64,000 nucleotides of DNA from a virus: positions 1 to 64,000 of IMG/VR virus record IMGVR_UViG_3300025849_000025. One strand, written 5' to 3'. The notes beneath the pieces are model-generated. The model ran no database searches, was not told the origin of the DNA, and saw nothing but the letters and a program-made list of their open reading frames with translations. Position numbers and translations under genes: made by a program. This document shows, piece after piece, positions 10,130-20,505 of the stretch (its first letter is position 1; the number at the start of each line of letters is the position of its first letter).

Positions 10130-10312
10130 TTACTTCTCTATCCGATCTAATCTATCACAAACTTGCACTAGAAGTTCTTTGATTGAATTTACTTCATTGC
10201 TTAACTTCGTCACTTTTGTGTGAAGCGCTCTTTCTTGTTTATATTTATTCAAAGCGGCAACATCAGTATTGAGTACCGCTCTTGAGTTTTCATGTCTAAT
10301 AAACGAGTTCAT
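10130..10312 (-). CDS. Small coiled-coil protein
   Basis: 60 aa, charged and helical; residues 25-60 have hydrophobic spacing typical of a short coiled coil (VTKLSNEVNSIKELLVQV). The ATG overlaps the stop of the upstream 1779-aa gene by one base (TAATG), so translation is probably coupled. No family recognised. It may help trimerise or attach the neighbouring fibre. Confidence 0.7.
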   Translation of the reverse strand: MNSFIRHENSRAVLNTDVAALNKYKQERALHTKVTKLSNEVNSIKELLVQVCDRLDRIEK

Positions 10313-13300
10313 TATGTCAATGCCAACGCTCTATAATCACGTACAGTTGGACATTTGCTGATATCAGAAGTGAGCATGTCAATTCTGATAGCAAACTTCC
10401 TGTACCCTGCAAAAGTACCAGAACCACTAGTGTATTCTAACACGCCAGATGCATCTTTATTAGCCGCCGCCAGTTCAAACTTGAATTCACGGTAGTCATC
10501 TTTGTTGACATCCGAAGAGAATACATTAACACCTTCAGTCAGTTCTAACTCAGTCCAAGGAATGGTATTGAAAGAAGCACTGTCGTATACGTTCTGTGGT
10601 CTGATGTAGACTTTGATATCTGAACCACTTGGACGATAACCTGTCAACAACACATTGATATCTTCAGCATCCAAATCTTCGTTTAGTTCGATTGTTTTTG
10701 AAATATACTTAGAAGTAGTAGCCGCATCATTAGTTGCTTTATATTGGTAAGCCAAAAGGGAAGCAGTTTCTAAATCAACAATCGGCGTAGATGTAGAGTT
10801 GGAAGCATTTGCCATTGCTACAGTAATGTCGAATGGTTTAGCCCCAACAGTATCGTTCGATTTACTGAATAGAACTACACCCTTACGACCAAACGTATTA
10901 TTACCACCAAATTTCATTGGCATATTGTATGACGTTAGTGTGTCTGCTGGGTCTGTGAATGTACCACTCAACTTTGTAGAAGTGATAGAGTCGTTTGACT
11001 TCATGATCAGCGGTTGGATATAGCTGAGGTTGATGTTGTCGATAGTCCCAATAGTAGCTGTTCTACCACTGATAAATCCTGTAATAGTACCACCCACCGT
11101 AAATGGCTTAGAATTAGTTGCTGATGAGCCAGATAAGAACATCTGTGAACGCTCAAGTGCGTTGTAATGGACAATAGTACCCACAACAATGGATTTACAT
11201 GTCCCTGCGCCAACTGTAAAGTCAACAGGACGATCTACTGTGATTGTCGTAGGAGTATCAACACTTACAACTTCAAAGATTTCGTCTCTTGATCCACCAA
11301 CATTCGTCACCAAGATTTTATCACCAGCAGCAAAACTGTCGTTAAGTGAAGTACCTGTAATCGTAGTTCCATTGATAGGCATAGAGATGTTTGCAGATGT
11401 AGAACCTGTCAAGGCTTTTTCTTCATAAACTTCTTCGCCAGAAGTAAACTTGCCATCCCAATCGCTCAATGTAAAGAACTCGTGGTCGTCGTTTGTAAAT
11501 GTAACCGAACCTGTATCTGCATTAAAATCATGTCTGTAGAGGTTGAATTTCAAGTCTTCGTCTTGGTATGATTTCCATGCTCTGTTGTTTGTGGATGAGA
11601 ATAGAACCCCATCACCCCAGTCTTGTACAACTGATTGGCCTTGTGTAGCTCCCGGTGTCAAGTCTAGTCCACCAACTTTTGATGTGAACACTAGGTAATT
11701 TGGATCGTTAGCATCTGGCATGATTACTACTGAGTATTCTTTCTCGACGTCCATTCTGACTGGGGCATCAAAATCAATAGTTGTCACAGCGGATGCGTCA
11801 TCACTCACATTAATTTGATTTGGTGTGAGGTGTATTTTGGAGAAAGGCAATACCTGTGATGCTGGGTAGCCGTTAACAACTTCACGCAACATAACTGTAG
11901 CACCGTTAACAGCACTCTTACGTTTGAAGAAGAGGTCAACTTTAGATACGAATACACTATTTGAGCCACGTCCCATACCCTTTTTGATAAAGAATGTCTG
12001 GGCGAGAGGGTCAATTGTTACTGTACGTGCTGGAAGTGTTCTTGTAGTAATTTCTGTTCCAACATCACTATCTGGAATTCTAGTGGAAGCTGTTAATGCG
12101 CTTTTCTCAACTGAGATGTTGTATGCATGATACTCCAAATCAATTATAGAAGTAGATGCGGATTCAATACTCGAATACTGATTAACATCAACTACAGTTA
12201 GAACTCTGTCGCCAACAAAGAATGTTCCACTTGGCAATTCAAATACCGCACGAATTACACCATTAGCATCTGTTGTAACAGCCCCACCTTTTTCGCCAGC
12301 ACGTCTAACATTTCTGCTTGCGGTAGCATTTGTGCCTGGGCGTACAAATTCATTCACATCCACCCCATCAAAGAAGAAGTAGTGACGTGTGTTAGGACGA
12401 AGCCCAGCAGCGAACACCCTAATCTCACGAGAACGCATGTAAGGTTGGAATTCGAAGTTAGAAACGAAGTCGCCCACTGACTGATTAGCGGTTGTTTCAT
12501 TAACATTTAATGCAGTTGTAGCAGTTGTAATAGTATCTTGGATACTCCACTGTCTTCCACCAAGATGTGTTCTTGTAGTAGATGTAGATTGGTTATTCTG
12601 CACTGTCAAAGGAATAAATTGTTGTAGGTTATCGACAAAATCACGGAATGGTGATACTAGATCGATATCAAGAGTAACTGGGTTTGTTACTGTATCTTGC
12701 GCCATGTCATGACTTGGTGACAATGAACCAACACCATCATATTTCCAGAAGTTAGATACACAGTTTCTAAAGTTGGTCGCATATGGCTGACCCAACAATT
12801 TTGTATGTGCATTTCTGCTTAGTGTCGCAACTTCCGCATCTTCAGTTGTAGGGAAGATTGTTGCACTTGTACCAGACTTATACTTCAAGTCAAGAGGGAA
12901 AGTGTTAAGCGCTGGGCTAAGACTTTTCGTATCTGAGTGAACAGCCGCTTGATACTCTGGGTTTGCCACATCAGCGATAGATGTGTCATTGAATGGGTCA
13001 ACTAGGAAGCCGTTTTTAAATCTTGTCAAACCGTTTTCGTCAAGAACATTCAAGTTTTGTGTTGATTGCTCTAGTTGGTTTAGGCTGATGTAATATTCCA
13101 TCGCATCAAGTTTTCTATCCATCTTCGCAATATCACGCATAGTGTAATTCTTAACACCTCTAGCCTTAGTGCTAACTGCATAGTAAGCTTTCTGTTGATC
13201 AGCACCTTCTTGCGCAGACAACATAGGATAACCTGGAATAGTAATCTCAGATATAACAAGTTGATCAGCACCAACCTTAGGTGGCACTGGACGTTCATCT

Positions 13301-15651
13301 TCTTCACCTTTAACGATGGCAGACTTACCATAAGAATCCATCGTAATGGCATCAATTCTTCCCAAGTAGTGTTCTACATCAGCGGTTACGTTTCCGTTAA
13401 GCTGTGGGATAACAAAAGAGCCTGTGAATGATGGTTGTACTGCACCAACAGCCGCTGTTACTACAGATGCCGCGCCTTCTGTCAATGCTGTATAGCTTGC
13501 GCCAGCACCTAAGTCAGCGTATGGTCTAAAGTCAAGACACTCTCTTAGAGGATACGCATTGCCACTTGTAGAGATGTAAGTTGGTACGTCAGATGATCTA
13601 ATTTTGCCATCAGGAAGAATAGCAGTTACATCATCGATAGGATAACTGTTTACCGCAAAGAAGTTGATACCTGTTGCGTTGTTTATTTTGAAAACTTTTA
13701 GTTTAACTGTCAATGTGCCACTTGAAGGTTTGGCTCTTCCTGGAATAACTTCCATGTAAGAAAGGTCATAGAAGTTGTCTTGGGCGTTTCTTACCAAACG
13801 GAAAGTGTCTGTCCAGTCTTTGCCTGTGCTGTCTTCAACACTATCAATTGCATATACATCTGGGAAGCCCAAGCTGTATTTCGATTGACCATTGTTCCAT
13901 ACTACTTTGATGTATGGGTTTACCGACAGTTTGTTGAATGGCTGAGTAGAAACAATTCTTTTGTTGTAATAAACGTCGGCTGCTGGGTCTGATCCCGCCG
14001 CTAGGTTGATAGTAAGAATTGAGTTGTTTAGAGATGTGCTATAGCTTGTTACTGCAATCAAAGAGTTCGACGCATCTACTACAACAATGTCACTGTTATC
14101 ACAAGCGAAGTCATCACCTGGTTGTGCGTTGATAGTAATAGAGTTGCTTACAACTGAAACGCTACTTTGTGTGCGCACAGGAACCGAAACATCAGTAATT
14201 TCTTTTAGGCTTCTTGTACCAGTATTGAAGACCATAGAAGAATTTCCAGTGTCTTTAATCATGGAGTTAGCCGCGATACTAATCGAACCACCTGTAGAAA
14301 CAATACGCTCAACATCAGCAAAAGTTTTAGTTGGGTCTGTGATACTTGCGCCAAAAATGTATAGTTTAGTCGGTGTAATATTCTTTACGAAAGCTGAACC
14401 AATTTGTGTACCACCAGCGAGTTGAAGATCAACTGCACTATAATCAGTGGCAACTGTGCCATTGATCGAAACAATATCAACATATCCACCATAATTAAGA
14501 GATATCGATTGGTTTTGTTGAATGTTTGTTGTTATGACTGGATCGATAGTGATATCGACGTTGCCACGATTTTCTACTCTATAACCTTTGACGTATGCTG
14601 AACCTTTACCAACTAACGCCTTTAAGTCTGTGCCACGGCGTTCTGTTGTTACCTTGAAGTTCTCAACAATGTAGTCTCCGCTTTCTTCGTAAGTACGCTT
14701 AGCCATTTCTTCGGCAATTGAATTGAACTGGGAAACGTCTCTGATAGAAACAGCCGATCCGTTTTGATAACGAATTAATGTAAAGAAGTTCGCATCAACA
14801 TCAGCAACCGCTGTTGATTTTACAACCAGTGAAGGAACCATTTTAAGTCTGTCTGCACCTGGAGCGTTTTCGTTTGTGCTTCCGTTAGCATTGTCGTAAA
14901 GGCTTTCGTCTTGCAATGAAGATACTAGAGTTTCTACTACTTCATAACCAACCGAAACATCATCTGGTTGATTGTCGTACTTAGAAACAACAAGTGTTTG
15001 CTCATCTGCAAATAGGAAGTGACCTTTTTGGAATACAACACCAGCCGCCGCTTGAATACCAAACGATTTGCCTGTTGGTGTTGGAAGCTGTGTTACGTTG
15101 ATTGTTGCGACACTAAGATCAGTCTGGATTAGTGTTGAACCATCGTACTTGTAACGATTAATTGTAAGTTCTTCACCAGAAATAAATGTCTTGTAGTTGC
15201 TTGTTTCGTTTGTATTCAAATAGTTAATATACAAAGTGTTTAGGTTTGGTGGACGTGTCTCGAAACCTCTGTCTGTAACGATAATAGAAGCTTTAAGCCC
15301 AGTGATCGCACCTTCAACTTCATACTTTGTGTCGATAGACTTAGTTACGCCAGATACAATTTCATCGGCTGTTACTGGTCTGTAGCTTTCTGGATCAAAC
15401 CCAGTTTTGTCAGTTAGCTTGACAAATTGCAATCCATTTAGGTTTGTGAAGTTACAACCCTTGATAATGCTACCTTCTTTATAGACGTTATCACCAAATT
15501 GTTCAACTTGGTTTTGCAAAATGGTTTGCAATTGAGTGAGTTCTCTTGCCTGTACGGCATATGCTGGCTTGAAGAGAATCTTGTAGAACTGCTTTTCCAA
15601 ACCAAAGTCATCAAAGTATGGAGCAATATTAAGATTTGTATTAATTGGCAT
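10312..15651 (-). CDS. Large virion structural protein, DUF4815 type (1779 aa)
   Basis: The N-terminus (residues 1-60: PYFDDF, F.KILFKPAYAVQARELTQLQTIL, NQVEQFGDNVYKEGSI) matches the DUF4815 start of large tail or baseplate proteins in marine T4-like phages. The remainder is beta-rich, with Ser/Thr/Asn-rich strands and no catalytic motif that I see. Start ATG 15651 has AAGGAA upstream and lies 12 bases after the gp8-like gene. It takes the place that gp10 and fibre genes occupy in other T4-like genomes, so a wedge-peripheral or fibre role is likely (inference). Confidence 0.8.
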   Translation of the reverse strand: MPINTNLNIAPYFDDFGLEKQFYKILFKPAYAVQARELTQLQTILQNQVEQFGDNVYKEGSIIKGCNFTNLNGLQFVKLTDKTGFDPESYRPVTADEIVSGVTKSIDTKYEVEGAITGLKASIIVTDRGFETRPPNLNTLYINYLNTNETSNYKTFISGEELTINRYKYDGSTLIQTDLSVATINVTQLPTPTGKSFGIQAAAGVVFQKGHFLFADEQTLVVSKYDNQPDDVSVGYEVVETLVSSLQDESLYDNANGSTNENAPGADRLKMVPSLVVKSTAVADVDANFFTLIRYQNGSAVSIRDVSQFNSIAEEMAKRTYEESGDYIVENFKVTTERRGTDLKALVGKGSAYVKGYRVENRGNVDITIDPVITTNIQQNQSISLNYGGYVDIVSINGTVATDYSAVDLQLAGGTQIGSAFVKNITPTKLYIFGASITDPTKTFADVERIVSTGGSISIAANSMIKDTGNSSMVFNTGTRSLKEITDVSVPVRTQSSVSVVSNSITINAQPGDDFACDNSDIVVVDASNSLIAVTSYSTSLNNSILTINLAAGSDPAADVYYNKRIVSTQPFNKLSVNPYIKVVWNNGQSKYSLGFPDVYAIDSVEDSTGKDWTDTFRLVRNAQDNFYDLSYMEVIPGRAKPSSGTLTVKLKVFKINNATGINFFAVNSYPIDDVTAILPDGKIRSSDVPTYISTSGNAYPLRECLDFRPYADLGAGASYTALTEGAASVVTAAVGAVQPSFTGSFVIPQLNGNVTADVEHYLGRIDAITMDSYGKSAIVKGEEDERPVPPKVGADQLVISEITIPGYPMLSAQEGADQQKAYYAVSTKARGVKNYTMRDIAKMDRKLDAMEYYISLNQLEQSTQNLNVLDENGLTRFKNGFLVDPFNDTSIADVANPEYQAAVHSDTKSLSPALNTFPLDLKYKSGTSATIFPTTEDAEVATLSRNAHTKLLGQPYATNFRNCVSNFWKYDGVGSLSPSHDMAQDTVTNPVTLDIDLVSPFRDFVDNLQQFIPLTVQNNQSTSTTRTHLGGRQWSIQDTITTATTALNVNETTANQSVGDFVSNFEFQPYMRSREIRVFAAGLRPNTRHYFFFDGVDVNEFVRPGTNATASRNVRRAGEKGGAVTTDANGVIRAVFELPSGTFFVGDRVLTVVDVNQYSSIESASTSIIDLEYHAYNISVEKSALTASTRIPDSDVGTEITTRTLPARTVTIDPLAQTFFIKKGMGRGSNSVFVSKVDLFFKRKSAVNGATVMLREVVNGYPASQVLPFSKIHLTPNQINVSDDASAVTTIDFDAPVRMDVEKEYSVVIMPDANDPNYLVFTSKVGGLDLTPGATQGQSVVQDWGDGVLFSSTNNRAWKSYQDEDLKFNLYRHDFNADTGSVTFTNDDHEFFTLSDWDGKFTSGEEVYEEKALTGSTSANISMPINGTTITGTSLNDSFAAGDKILVTNVGGSRDEIFEVVSVDTPTTITVDRPVDFTVGAGTCKSIVVGTIVHYNALERSQMFLSGSSATNSKPFTVGGTITGFISGRTATIGTIDNINLSYIQPLIMKSNDSITSTKLSGTFTDPADTLTSYNMPMKFGGNNTFGRKGVVLFSKSNDTVGAKPFDITVAMANASNSTSTPIVDLETASLLAYQYKATNDAATTSKYISKTIELNEDLDAEDINVLLTGYRPSGSDIKVYIRPQNVYDSASFNTIPWTELELTEGVNVFSSDVNKDDYREFKFELAAANKDASGVLEYTSGSGTFAGYRKFAIRIDMLTSDISKCPTVRDYRALALT

Positions 15652-15663
15652 GTGTGAGGTTCC

Positions 15664-17307
15664 TTAAAATTCTAATACTAATTTGTATTCTTCTCTTGAC
15701 GTTTCTGTCCTTGCGAGAGGAACAAAATCTTCCATGAAATAAACTTCTCCGCTACGTTGAACGTAATCAGACATGATTGTATTATTGGCTTGTGGACTAT
15801 TTATGGTAATTCGTTGTCCTTGTGGATTGACCAATTTAACAGTGTTGTCGAATGAGGTGTCGCTATCCGCAATGTTTTGGTATGGTCCCATGTAGCTAGA
15901 TAGGTATACAGTATTCGAAGTAGCGTCTACTTCATGTACCTTACCTGCAAAAGTAACGTTGTTGTCACTATCAACCTGTGTTAACAAAGCGTCAACAGTT
16001 GCAAAGGCAAACTGATCAGTAGTGATTGCAATTCTGTTGTCAAACACTGTTGGTGTGTTTGCGCTATTTGCCGAAGCACTCAAGAACTCTGGATTTTTAA
16101 TAACCCCAAGATGTGAGTAAGTGTTCGTTGCACCAATTCTATTGTTATTGGCTTCTGTGATATAGCCATAGAGTAGGATATGGCGACAATGCATTTCATC
16201 AATCATGTTCCATCCATGACCACCCTTTGGAGAAAGAACTGGTCTTAGAATAGCTCTTACGTCAATAGAAATCGGGTCTTCTGGATCAAAGTCAAATGTA
16301 GGATCAGTAATCGATGCTGTCACATTTGTGTAACCAGAACCTTGTTCTAGAATCAACAGAGAAGAAATGTTGCCATTTATGACATTAGGAAGCGCCTTCG
16401 CACCAGTACCGTCACCTTTTATAACACACGTTGGTACGATAGTAAATGTGGAGCCATTCAACACACCATCAGCGAGAGGTGTTCCCTCAACTCCAATCTT
16501 ACCGTATTGAACTCCTATTTGAAATTCGTAAGAGGTGATCACGTAAAGGTTTGACGGTCCACCATCTGGGTTAGTCACATATATCGACATGCCAGTGTAG
16601 AAGTTTTTGATTTGATTTATACCTGTGGCTCTTACTGTTAATGTACCATCGTTACTAGGAGCCGCCATGAGGAAGCCACTGATAGATGGGTATCCAGCAT
16701 TGTCAACAGGATTTTCAACGAAAATATCACTAATTTCTGAGCCATAAACAACATTGTTAGCATCAGCATTTGGGTCTGGATTGACTACTACATCAGCCGC
16801 AAGAGGAATAAAACCAACTGCGTTGTATGCTTCGAATTCTGATGGGGTGATTGCATACATAAACTTCCAAACATAATTGTCGGCTGTTCTGTATATTTGC
16901 CCTTCAGTGAATGGGTTCCAGTTTGGGGGTGCTGTAGATTTTCCGTCGTTATTATTGAACAAGCATTTGAACACACGATAATCGCCAGTGTCATTGTTTG
17001 TAGGTCCGACAACTGAATAGAACTTTTCGTCAGTCATATCCTTCTGGTCGTCGTACTGAACGTAAACTTGATCTTTCTGCCAAGGATGGTACTTGATCAT
17101 GAATTTAGTATCTGAACCAAGAACTTTCTTACCAAAAACTGTATTTTCTAAAAATTGATTTTTACTGCCTTGGGAGTCAGTCGCAGAGATACGATCCGTA
17201 CCTTGAAATACAGAAGATACGAATACATAAAAATCATTATCTAAAATGTCTGCATAGAACATTCTAGTTGTATCACTTTTTAATTTACTTGTCAATACCT
17301 CAGTCAT
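15664..17307 (-). CDS. 8: Baseplate wedge protein gp8-like
   Basis: 547 aa versus 334 in T4. The N-terminus (SDTTRMFYADIL...FYVFVS) and, more clearly, the C-terminal end (SGEVYFMEDFVPLARTE...EYKLVLEF) follow the T4 gp8 pattern SGEMIYMENRPPI...EEINILFTF. The middle contains the expected W.PFTEGQIYRTADNYVWKFMY stretch. gp8 forms dimers in the wedge and binds gp7/gp10. The extra ~200 residues are internal and beta-rich. Late promoter at 17333-17340; AGGTG lies 5 bases before the ATG. Confidence 0.75.
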   Translation of the reverse strand: MTEVLTSKLKSDTTRMFYADILDNDFYVFVSSVFQGTDRISATDSQGSKNQFLENTVFGKKVLGSDTKFMIKYHPWQKDQVYVQYDDQKDMTDEKFYSVVGPTNNDTGDYRVFKCLFNNNDGKSTAPPNWNPFTEGQIYRTADNYVWKFMYAITPSEFEAYNAVGFIPLAADVVVNPDPNADANNVVYGSEISDIFVENPVDNAGYPSISGFLMAAPSNDGTLTVRATGINQIKNFYTGMSIYVTNPDGGPSNLYVITSYEFQIGVQYGKIGVEGTPLADGVLNGSTFTIVPTCVIKGDGTGAKALPNVINGNISSLLILEQGSGYTNVTASITDPTFDFDPEDPISIDVRAILRPVLSPKGGHGWNMIDEMHCRHILLYGYITEANNNRIGATNTYSHLGVIKNPEFLSASANSANTPTVFDNRIAITTDQFAFATVDALLTQVDSDNNVTFAGKVHEVDATSNTVYLSSYMGPYQNIADSDTSFDNTVKLVNPQGQRITINSPQANNTIMSDYVQRSGEVYFMEDFVPLARTETSREEYKLVLEF

Positions 17308-17332
17308 ATCACCTGCACCTGTTCTTTTCTAA

Positions 17333-17340
17333 TATTTATA
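17333..17340 (-). promoter_or_regulatory. T4-type late promoter TATAAATA
   Basis: Exact TATAAATA on the minus strand, 25 bases upstream of the gp8-like ATG (17307), in the gap after the subtilase gene. Confidence 0.75.
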
Positions 17341-17350
17341 AGCAATTGCA

Positions 17351-19927
17351 TCAACCTCTTCTACGAATACGTGGACGTGGGTGTGTTTTTCCAGAAGTTG
17401 GTCTTTTTCTAAAGTTTTTTTGGGGAAAAGTTGTTCCAGTAATTGCTCTTTGGTTAATCCATCTCAAGTATTTATTCGGAGCGCCTTGAAGACTATCTCT
17501 ATCCATTGGATCATCTGCTTCAGTGTCAGCCATTTGATCTGAATTGGCGTTATCTATAAGCCATTGCTGAGCCTCTGCTTGTGTCATATTAGGCCAACTC
17601 TCTGCCAAAATAGCAACAACACCAGCAACCTGAGGTCCTGACATACTCGTTCCTTGATACTTACCAAGATCATAATTGTCATCTCTAGGATCATCGACAC
17701 CACCAGACAACAAACTACTTTGGATGCCTTCACCAGCAGCGAAAATATCTACCTGATTACCACAGTTACTAAAGTTAGCCTTGTCTTCATTGACATCATT
17801 CGATGTTGCGCCAACGTTAATTACAGGGGCATAACCTGCACCAGAACCAGTACCTCTGTGCAAATTCCAAGTATAATCAAAGCCATTGAAAACCATGTTA
17901 TATGTATTATTATAATCTTGATCAGATGAGTTTACTGTCTTCCAAGAAGCATTACCAGCAGATGCAACAATAATAATGCCATCATCAATAGCATCTTGCA
18001 TATCAGCATTGCGAGAGGTGAAGTAGTTTGGGATGTCCATCTGTAGAGTTGGAGCGTAAAACCCACGATCACGTAATTCTTGCGTTGTCAAAGAACGACC
18101 TGGGTTAAAGTCAGTCCCACGATAGTTTGCCCTTGTAACTTGACCTGTTGTGTAACTACCATTGTAATTTGTCGTGATAGTAGAGCCATAACTGTTGTTT
18201 GTAACAGTAGGATTTCTACGACCAGTCTCTGGATTAATAGGTTTGCTATTATGCCAAGCACGTATATAATCCCACATAAGCGACGATGAGAGCGAGTTTG
18301 GGTTAGTACCATACGGACTTATATTATAGATGTCTGCGTCTCTAGCCCACCCCTGTGAGTTCCCAGCGACTGTTCCTGCGCAGTGTGTGCCATGGTTGTT
18401 ATCACCTGTTCTTTCAGCGTTGCCACTGTCAATGTAAGGTGTATATGTGTAAGTCCCATTACTACCACCAGTCACTGAATTTGTCAATGAGAACCAGTTG
18501 AATTGTTTTACACGAGATGACACAGCATAACCAGAAACGCCTGCATCGTTATCTTGGAATATACTTCTTAATGTAGTGAAGTTTGGCTTTGTCAACACTG
18601 GATCGATGTATGTATTAAACAGAGCATATCCTAATGGGTTGTACGTCTGAATATTACTTGGCGTTCTCATAGTGTCAGCCCATTCTGGTGCGAGACTACC
18701 CCCATCCCAGAATTCACTCATCTCCCACATATTAAAGTTAAGAAGATATAGATATTCTTTGTAAGCTACTTCTGCTTGTTCAGCATTTGTATTCCAGTTA
18801 GGTGCATAATCTGTAGGATCAAAGTAACTACCATTAATAGCTTCTGACATAGCAAGATGTAAAGCTGTATTAGCAAAACCAGAGTTTTCAGATGCAACCC
18901 AATTCAATGCTACGTCTGAACCATCAACCGCACCTGGCAAACCAAATAAATGGATTGTGTGCATAAGGTGTTCTACGATTTCTTCCACATCAGTATCACC
19001 AACAGATGGTGACGGACCAGAAACGTTTCTATACCAAACCATATCGTTATGAACGTGTGTATCTAAGAAATTTTGATACCCCACATAAGAGTTAATGTTT
19101 TCATCAAGCAAGAAGTTTGGTTCATACTGTCCACCGCCGCCATAAGCAACACGTTGTGCTGTAGGTAAACCTGCATGCGTAGTGCCTGGCTCTCCTTTTA
19201 GAGTGGATATTAATTTCTTTTGAGCATCTAAGTTGACATTGTTGCCATCTGGATCGATCATTAGATCGACAACCCTTGCTGTCTTTCTAGCCCATTCATC
19301 TGGTACAGCAATTTGACCACCAGCAGCACCTGCAATAACAATTTTTAACCCATTGACAGTAACTGACCTATCAAATAATGCACTGTTTGTGTTGTCGTTT
19401 ACTAAGTTGCCTTTGAAGTGTGCTGTCTCTCTTGGTTTAAATTCTGGATGTGCTGGGTCGATGTGTCCATCAACAATAACAACATCAACATTTTTACCTG
19501 AGGCAGTGACTGTTAGATCATCAATGTAAGTATTAGTTCCGTTAGAACCCCAATTAGCTCTGTTGGCATCTTCGCTGTGTCTCAACAATCCCCAGTTGTG
19601 GTCTGTTGCGTCTGTAAACCAATCCTTTGAGAATTTCTCGTTTACCATTTTCCAACCAGCAGGTCTTGTGGTAAGATCAATCATCTCAGCAAGTTCGACG
19701 TCCCATACTCTAGGATCGTTCTTCAACTCTTGTGCTTCTTCGTGAGTTAGCATGTAATGCGTGTTACGGCTTATTACTCTTCTGTTTGCAACTTCAACAG
19801 CACGTTTTGGAAAAGAAGGCTCAACGTCATATACATGAGCCGCACTTTCCTGCGCTTCAATGTCACCATAGAATTCTTCGAGATCATCCTTGTTATGCAA
19901 GGTGACGATATACTCATGCAACGGCAT
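17351..19927 (-). CDS. Subtilisin-like (S8) serine protease with nested EHxxH domain, virion-associated
   Basis: 858 aa. An S8 triad is visible: Asp153 (VDVVIVDGHID), His512 (NNHGTHCAGT) and Ser761 (GTSMSGPQ), plus the oxyanion Asn region VASAGN. Residues 1-90 look like an inhibitor_I9-type propeptide (EYIVTLHN...HYMLTHEEAQELKNDPRV). Between Asp and His sits a ~350-residue insertion with E319-H320-L-M-H323-T-I-H326 and a conserved-looking W-rich helical end (NMWEMSEFWDGGSLAPEW). That insert resembles a family I know from marine bacteria and phages without a settled function. The gene lies within the late structural run, so processing of virion proteins or of host surface layers is plausible. 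The C-terminus is basic. Confidence 0.85.
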   Translation of the reverse strand: MPLHEYIVTLHNKDDLEEFYGDIEAQESAAHVYDVEPSFPKRAVEVANRRVISRNTHYMLTHEEAQELKNDPRVWDVELAEMIDLTTRPAGWKMVNEKFSKDWFTDATDHNWGLLRHSEDANRANWGSNGTNTYIDDLTVTASGKNVDVVIVDGHIDPAHPEFKPRETAHFKGNLVNDNTNSALFDRSVTVNGLKIVIAGAAGGQIAVPDEWARKTARVVDLMIDPDGNNVNLDAQKKLISTLKGEPGTTHAGLPTAQRVAYGGGGQYEPNFLLDENINSYVGYQNFLDTHVHNDMVWYRNVSGPSPSVGDTDVEEIVEHLMHTIHLFGLPGAVDGSDVALNWVASENSGFANTALHLAMSEAINGSYFDPTDYAPNWNTNAEQAEVAYKEYLYLLNFNMWEMSEFWDGGSLAPEWADTMRTPSNIQTYNPLGYALFNTYIDPVLTKPNFTTLRSIFQDNDAGVSGYAVSSRVKQFNWFSLTNSVTGGSNGTYTYTPYIDSGNAERTGDNNHGTHCAGTVAGNSQGWARDADIYNISPYGTNPNSLSSSLMWDYIRAWHNSKPINPETGRRNPTVTNNSYGSTITTNYNGSYTTGQVTRANYRGTDFNPGRSLTTQELRDRGFYAPTLQMDIPNYFTSRNADMQDAIDDGIIIVASAGNASWKTVNSSDQDYNNTYNMVFNGFDYTWNLHRGTGSGAGYAPVINVGATSNDVNEDKANFSNCGNQVDIFAAGEGIQSSLLSGGVDDPRDDNYDLGKYQGTSMSGPQVAGVVAILAESWPNMTQAEAQQWLIDNANSDQMADTEADDPMDRDSLQGAPNKYLRWINQRAITGTTFPQKNFRKRPTSGKTHPRPRIRRRG

Positions 19928-19928
19928 A

Positions 19929-20504
19929 TTATGCCTCCAATTGAAGTACGTTTAATGTGACAACAACCGTTCCCGCCGATCCAGATTTGTTAGTAACTGC
20001 ACATGGAATATTAGTTGTTGGAGTTGCTTCCATGTTAAAACCCATTGCAGATGGAGACATCAAAACAGTCTCTGCACCTGTTGTGATTACCTCTGCGATA
20101 ACACCAGCATCTGGTGATGGGTCTGCCGTCTCAAGTCTGGATGCATCGGAAGTTCTGCTTGTACCGTTTGAATAAATTCTCACCCAAGCCGCTTTGTCAG
20201 TTGTGATCGATAGTAGTGCGTATCCTTTAAAGCCTACGATATCAAGATTGTTTGTAGCACCATCAGCCAATGAAGGTGTGGTTCCTACTTTACTTGATCT
20301 TGACTGAAGACTTGAACCTTCACTTCCACCACCGCCACCAGTAAATTCTGAACCGTTGACATAGATTGCGCCTGTAATATTCACCCCAGCGGCAGTCGTT
20401 TCCATTTTATTCACACCGCTGTGTGTCAAGATAACAGAGTTTGCCGTTGCGTTGACAATGATTTTGTCGTTATTATAGTTATTAATGTTCATTGGTTTTG
20501 CCAT
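19929..20504 (-). CDS. Small virion structural protein (191 aa)
   Basis: The N-terminus is Asn-rich and beta-type, followed by a GGGGG linker near residue 55. The C-terminal domain (LDIVGFKGYALLSITTDKAAWVRIY..., DPSPDAGVIAEVITTGAETVLMSP) is a beta-sandwich type repeatedly seen in structural proteins of marine T4-like phages. It lies 1 base from the subtilase and 1 base from the next fibre-like gene, in one transcript. Probably a fibre or baseplate decoration; no enzymatic motif. Confidence 0.7.
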   Translation of the reverse strand: MAKPMNINNYNNDKIIVNATANSVILTHSGVNKMETTAAGVNITGAIYVNGSEFTGGGGGSEGSSLQSRSSKVGTTPSLADGATNNLDIVGFKGYALLSITTDKAAWVRIYSNGTSRTSDASRLETADPSPDAGVIAEVITTGAETVLMSPSAMGFNMEATPTTNIPCAVTNKSGSAGTVVVTLNVLQLEA

Positions 20505-20505
20505 C

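Noticed and set aside
17268-17489. Plus-strand ORF over the gp8/subtilase gap
   Set aside because: Antisense to two real genes and covers the late promoter; no coding signs.
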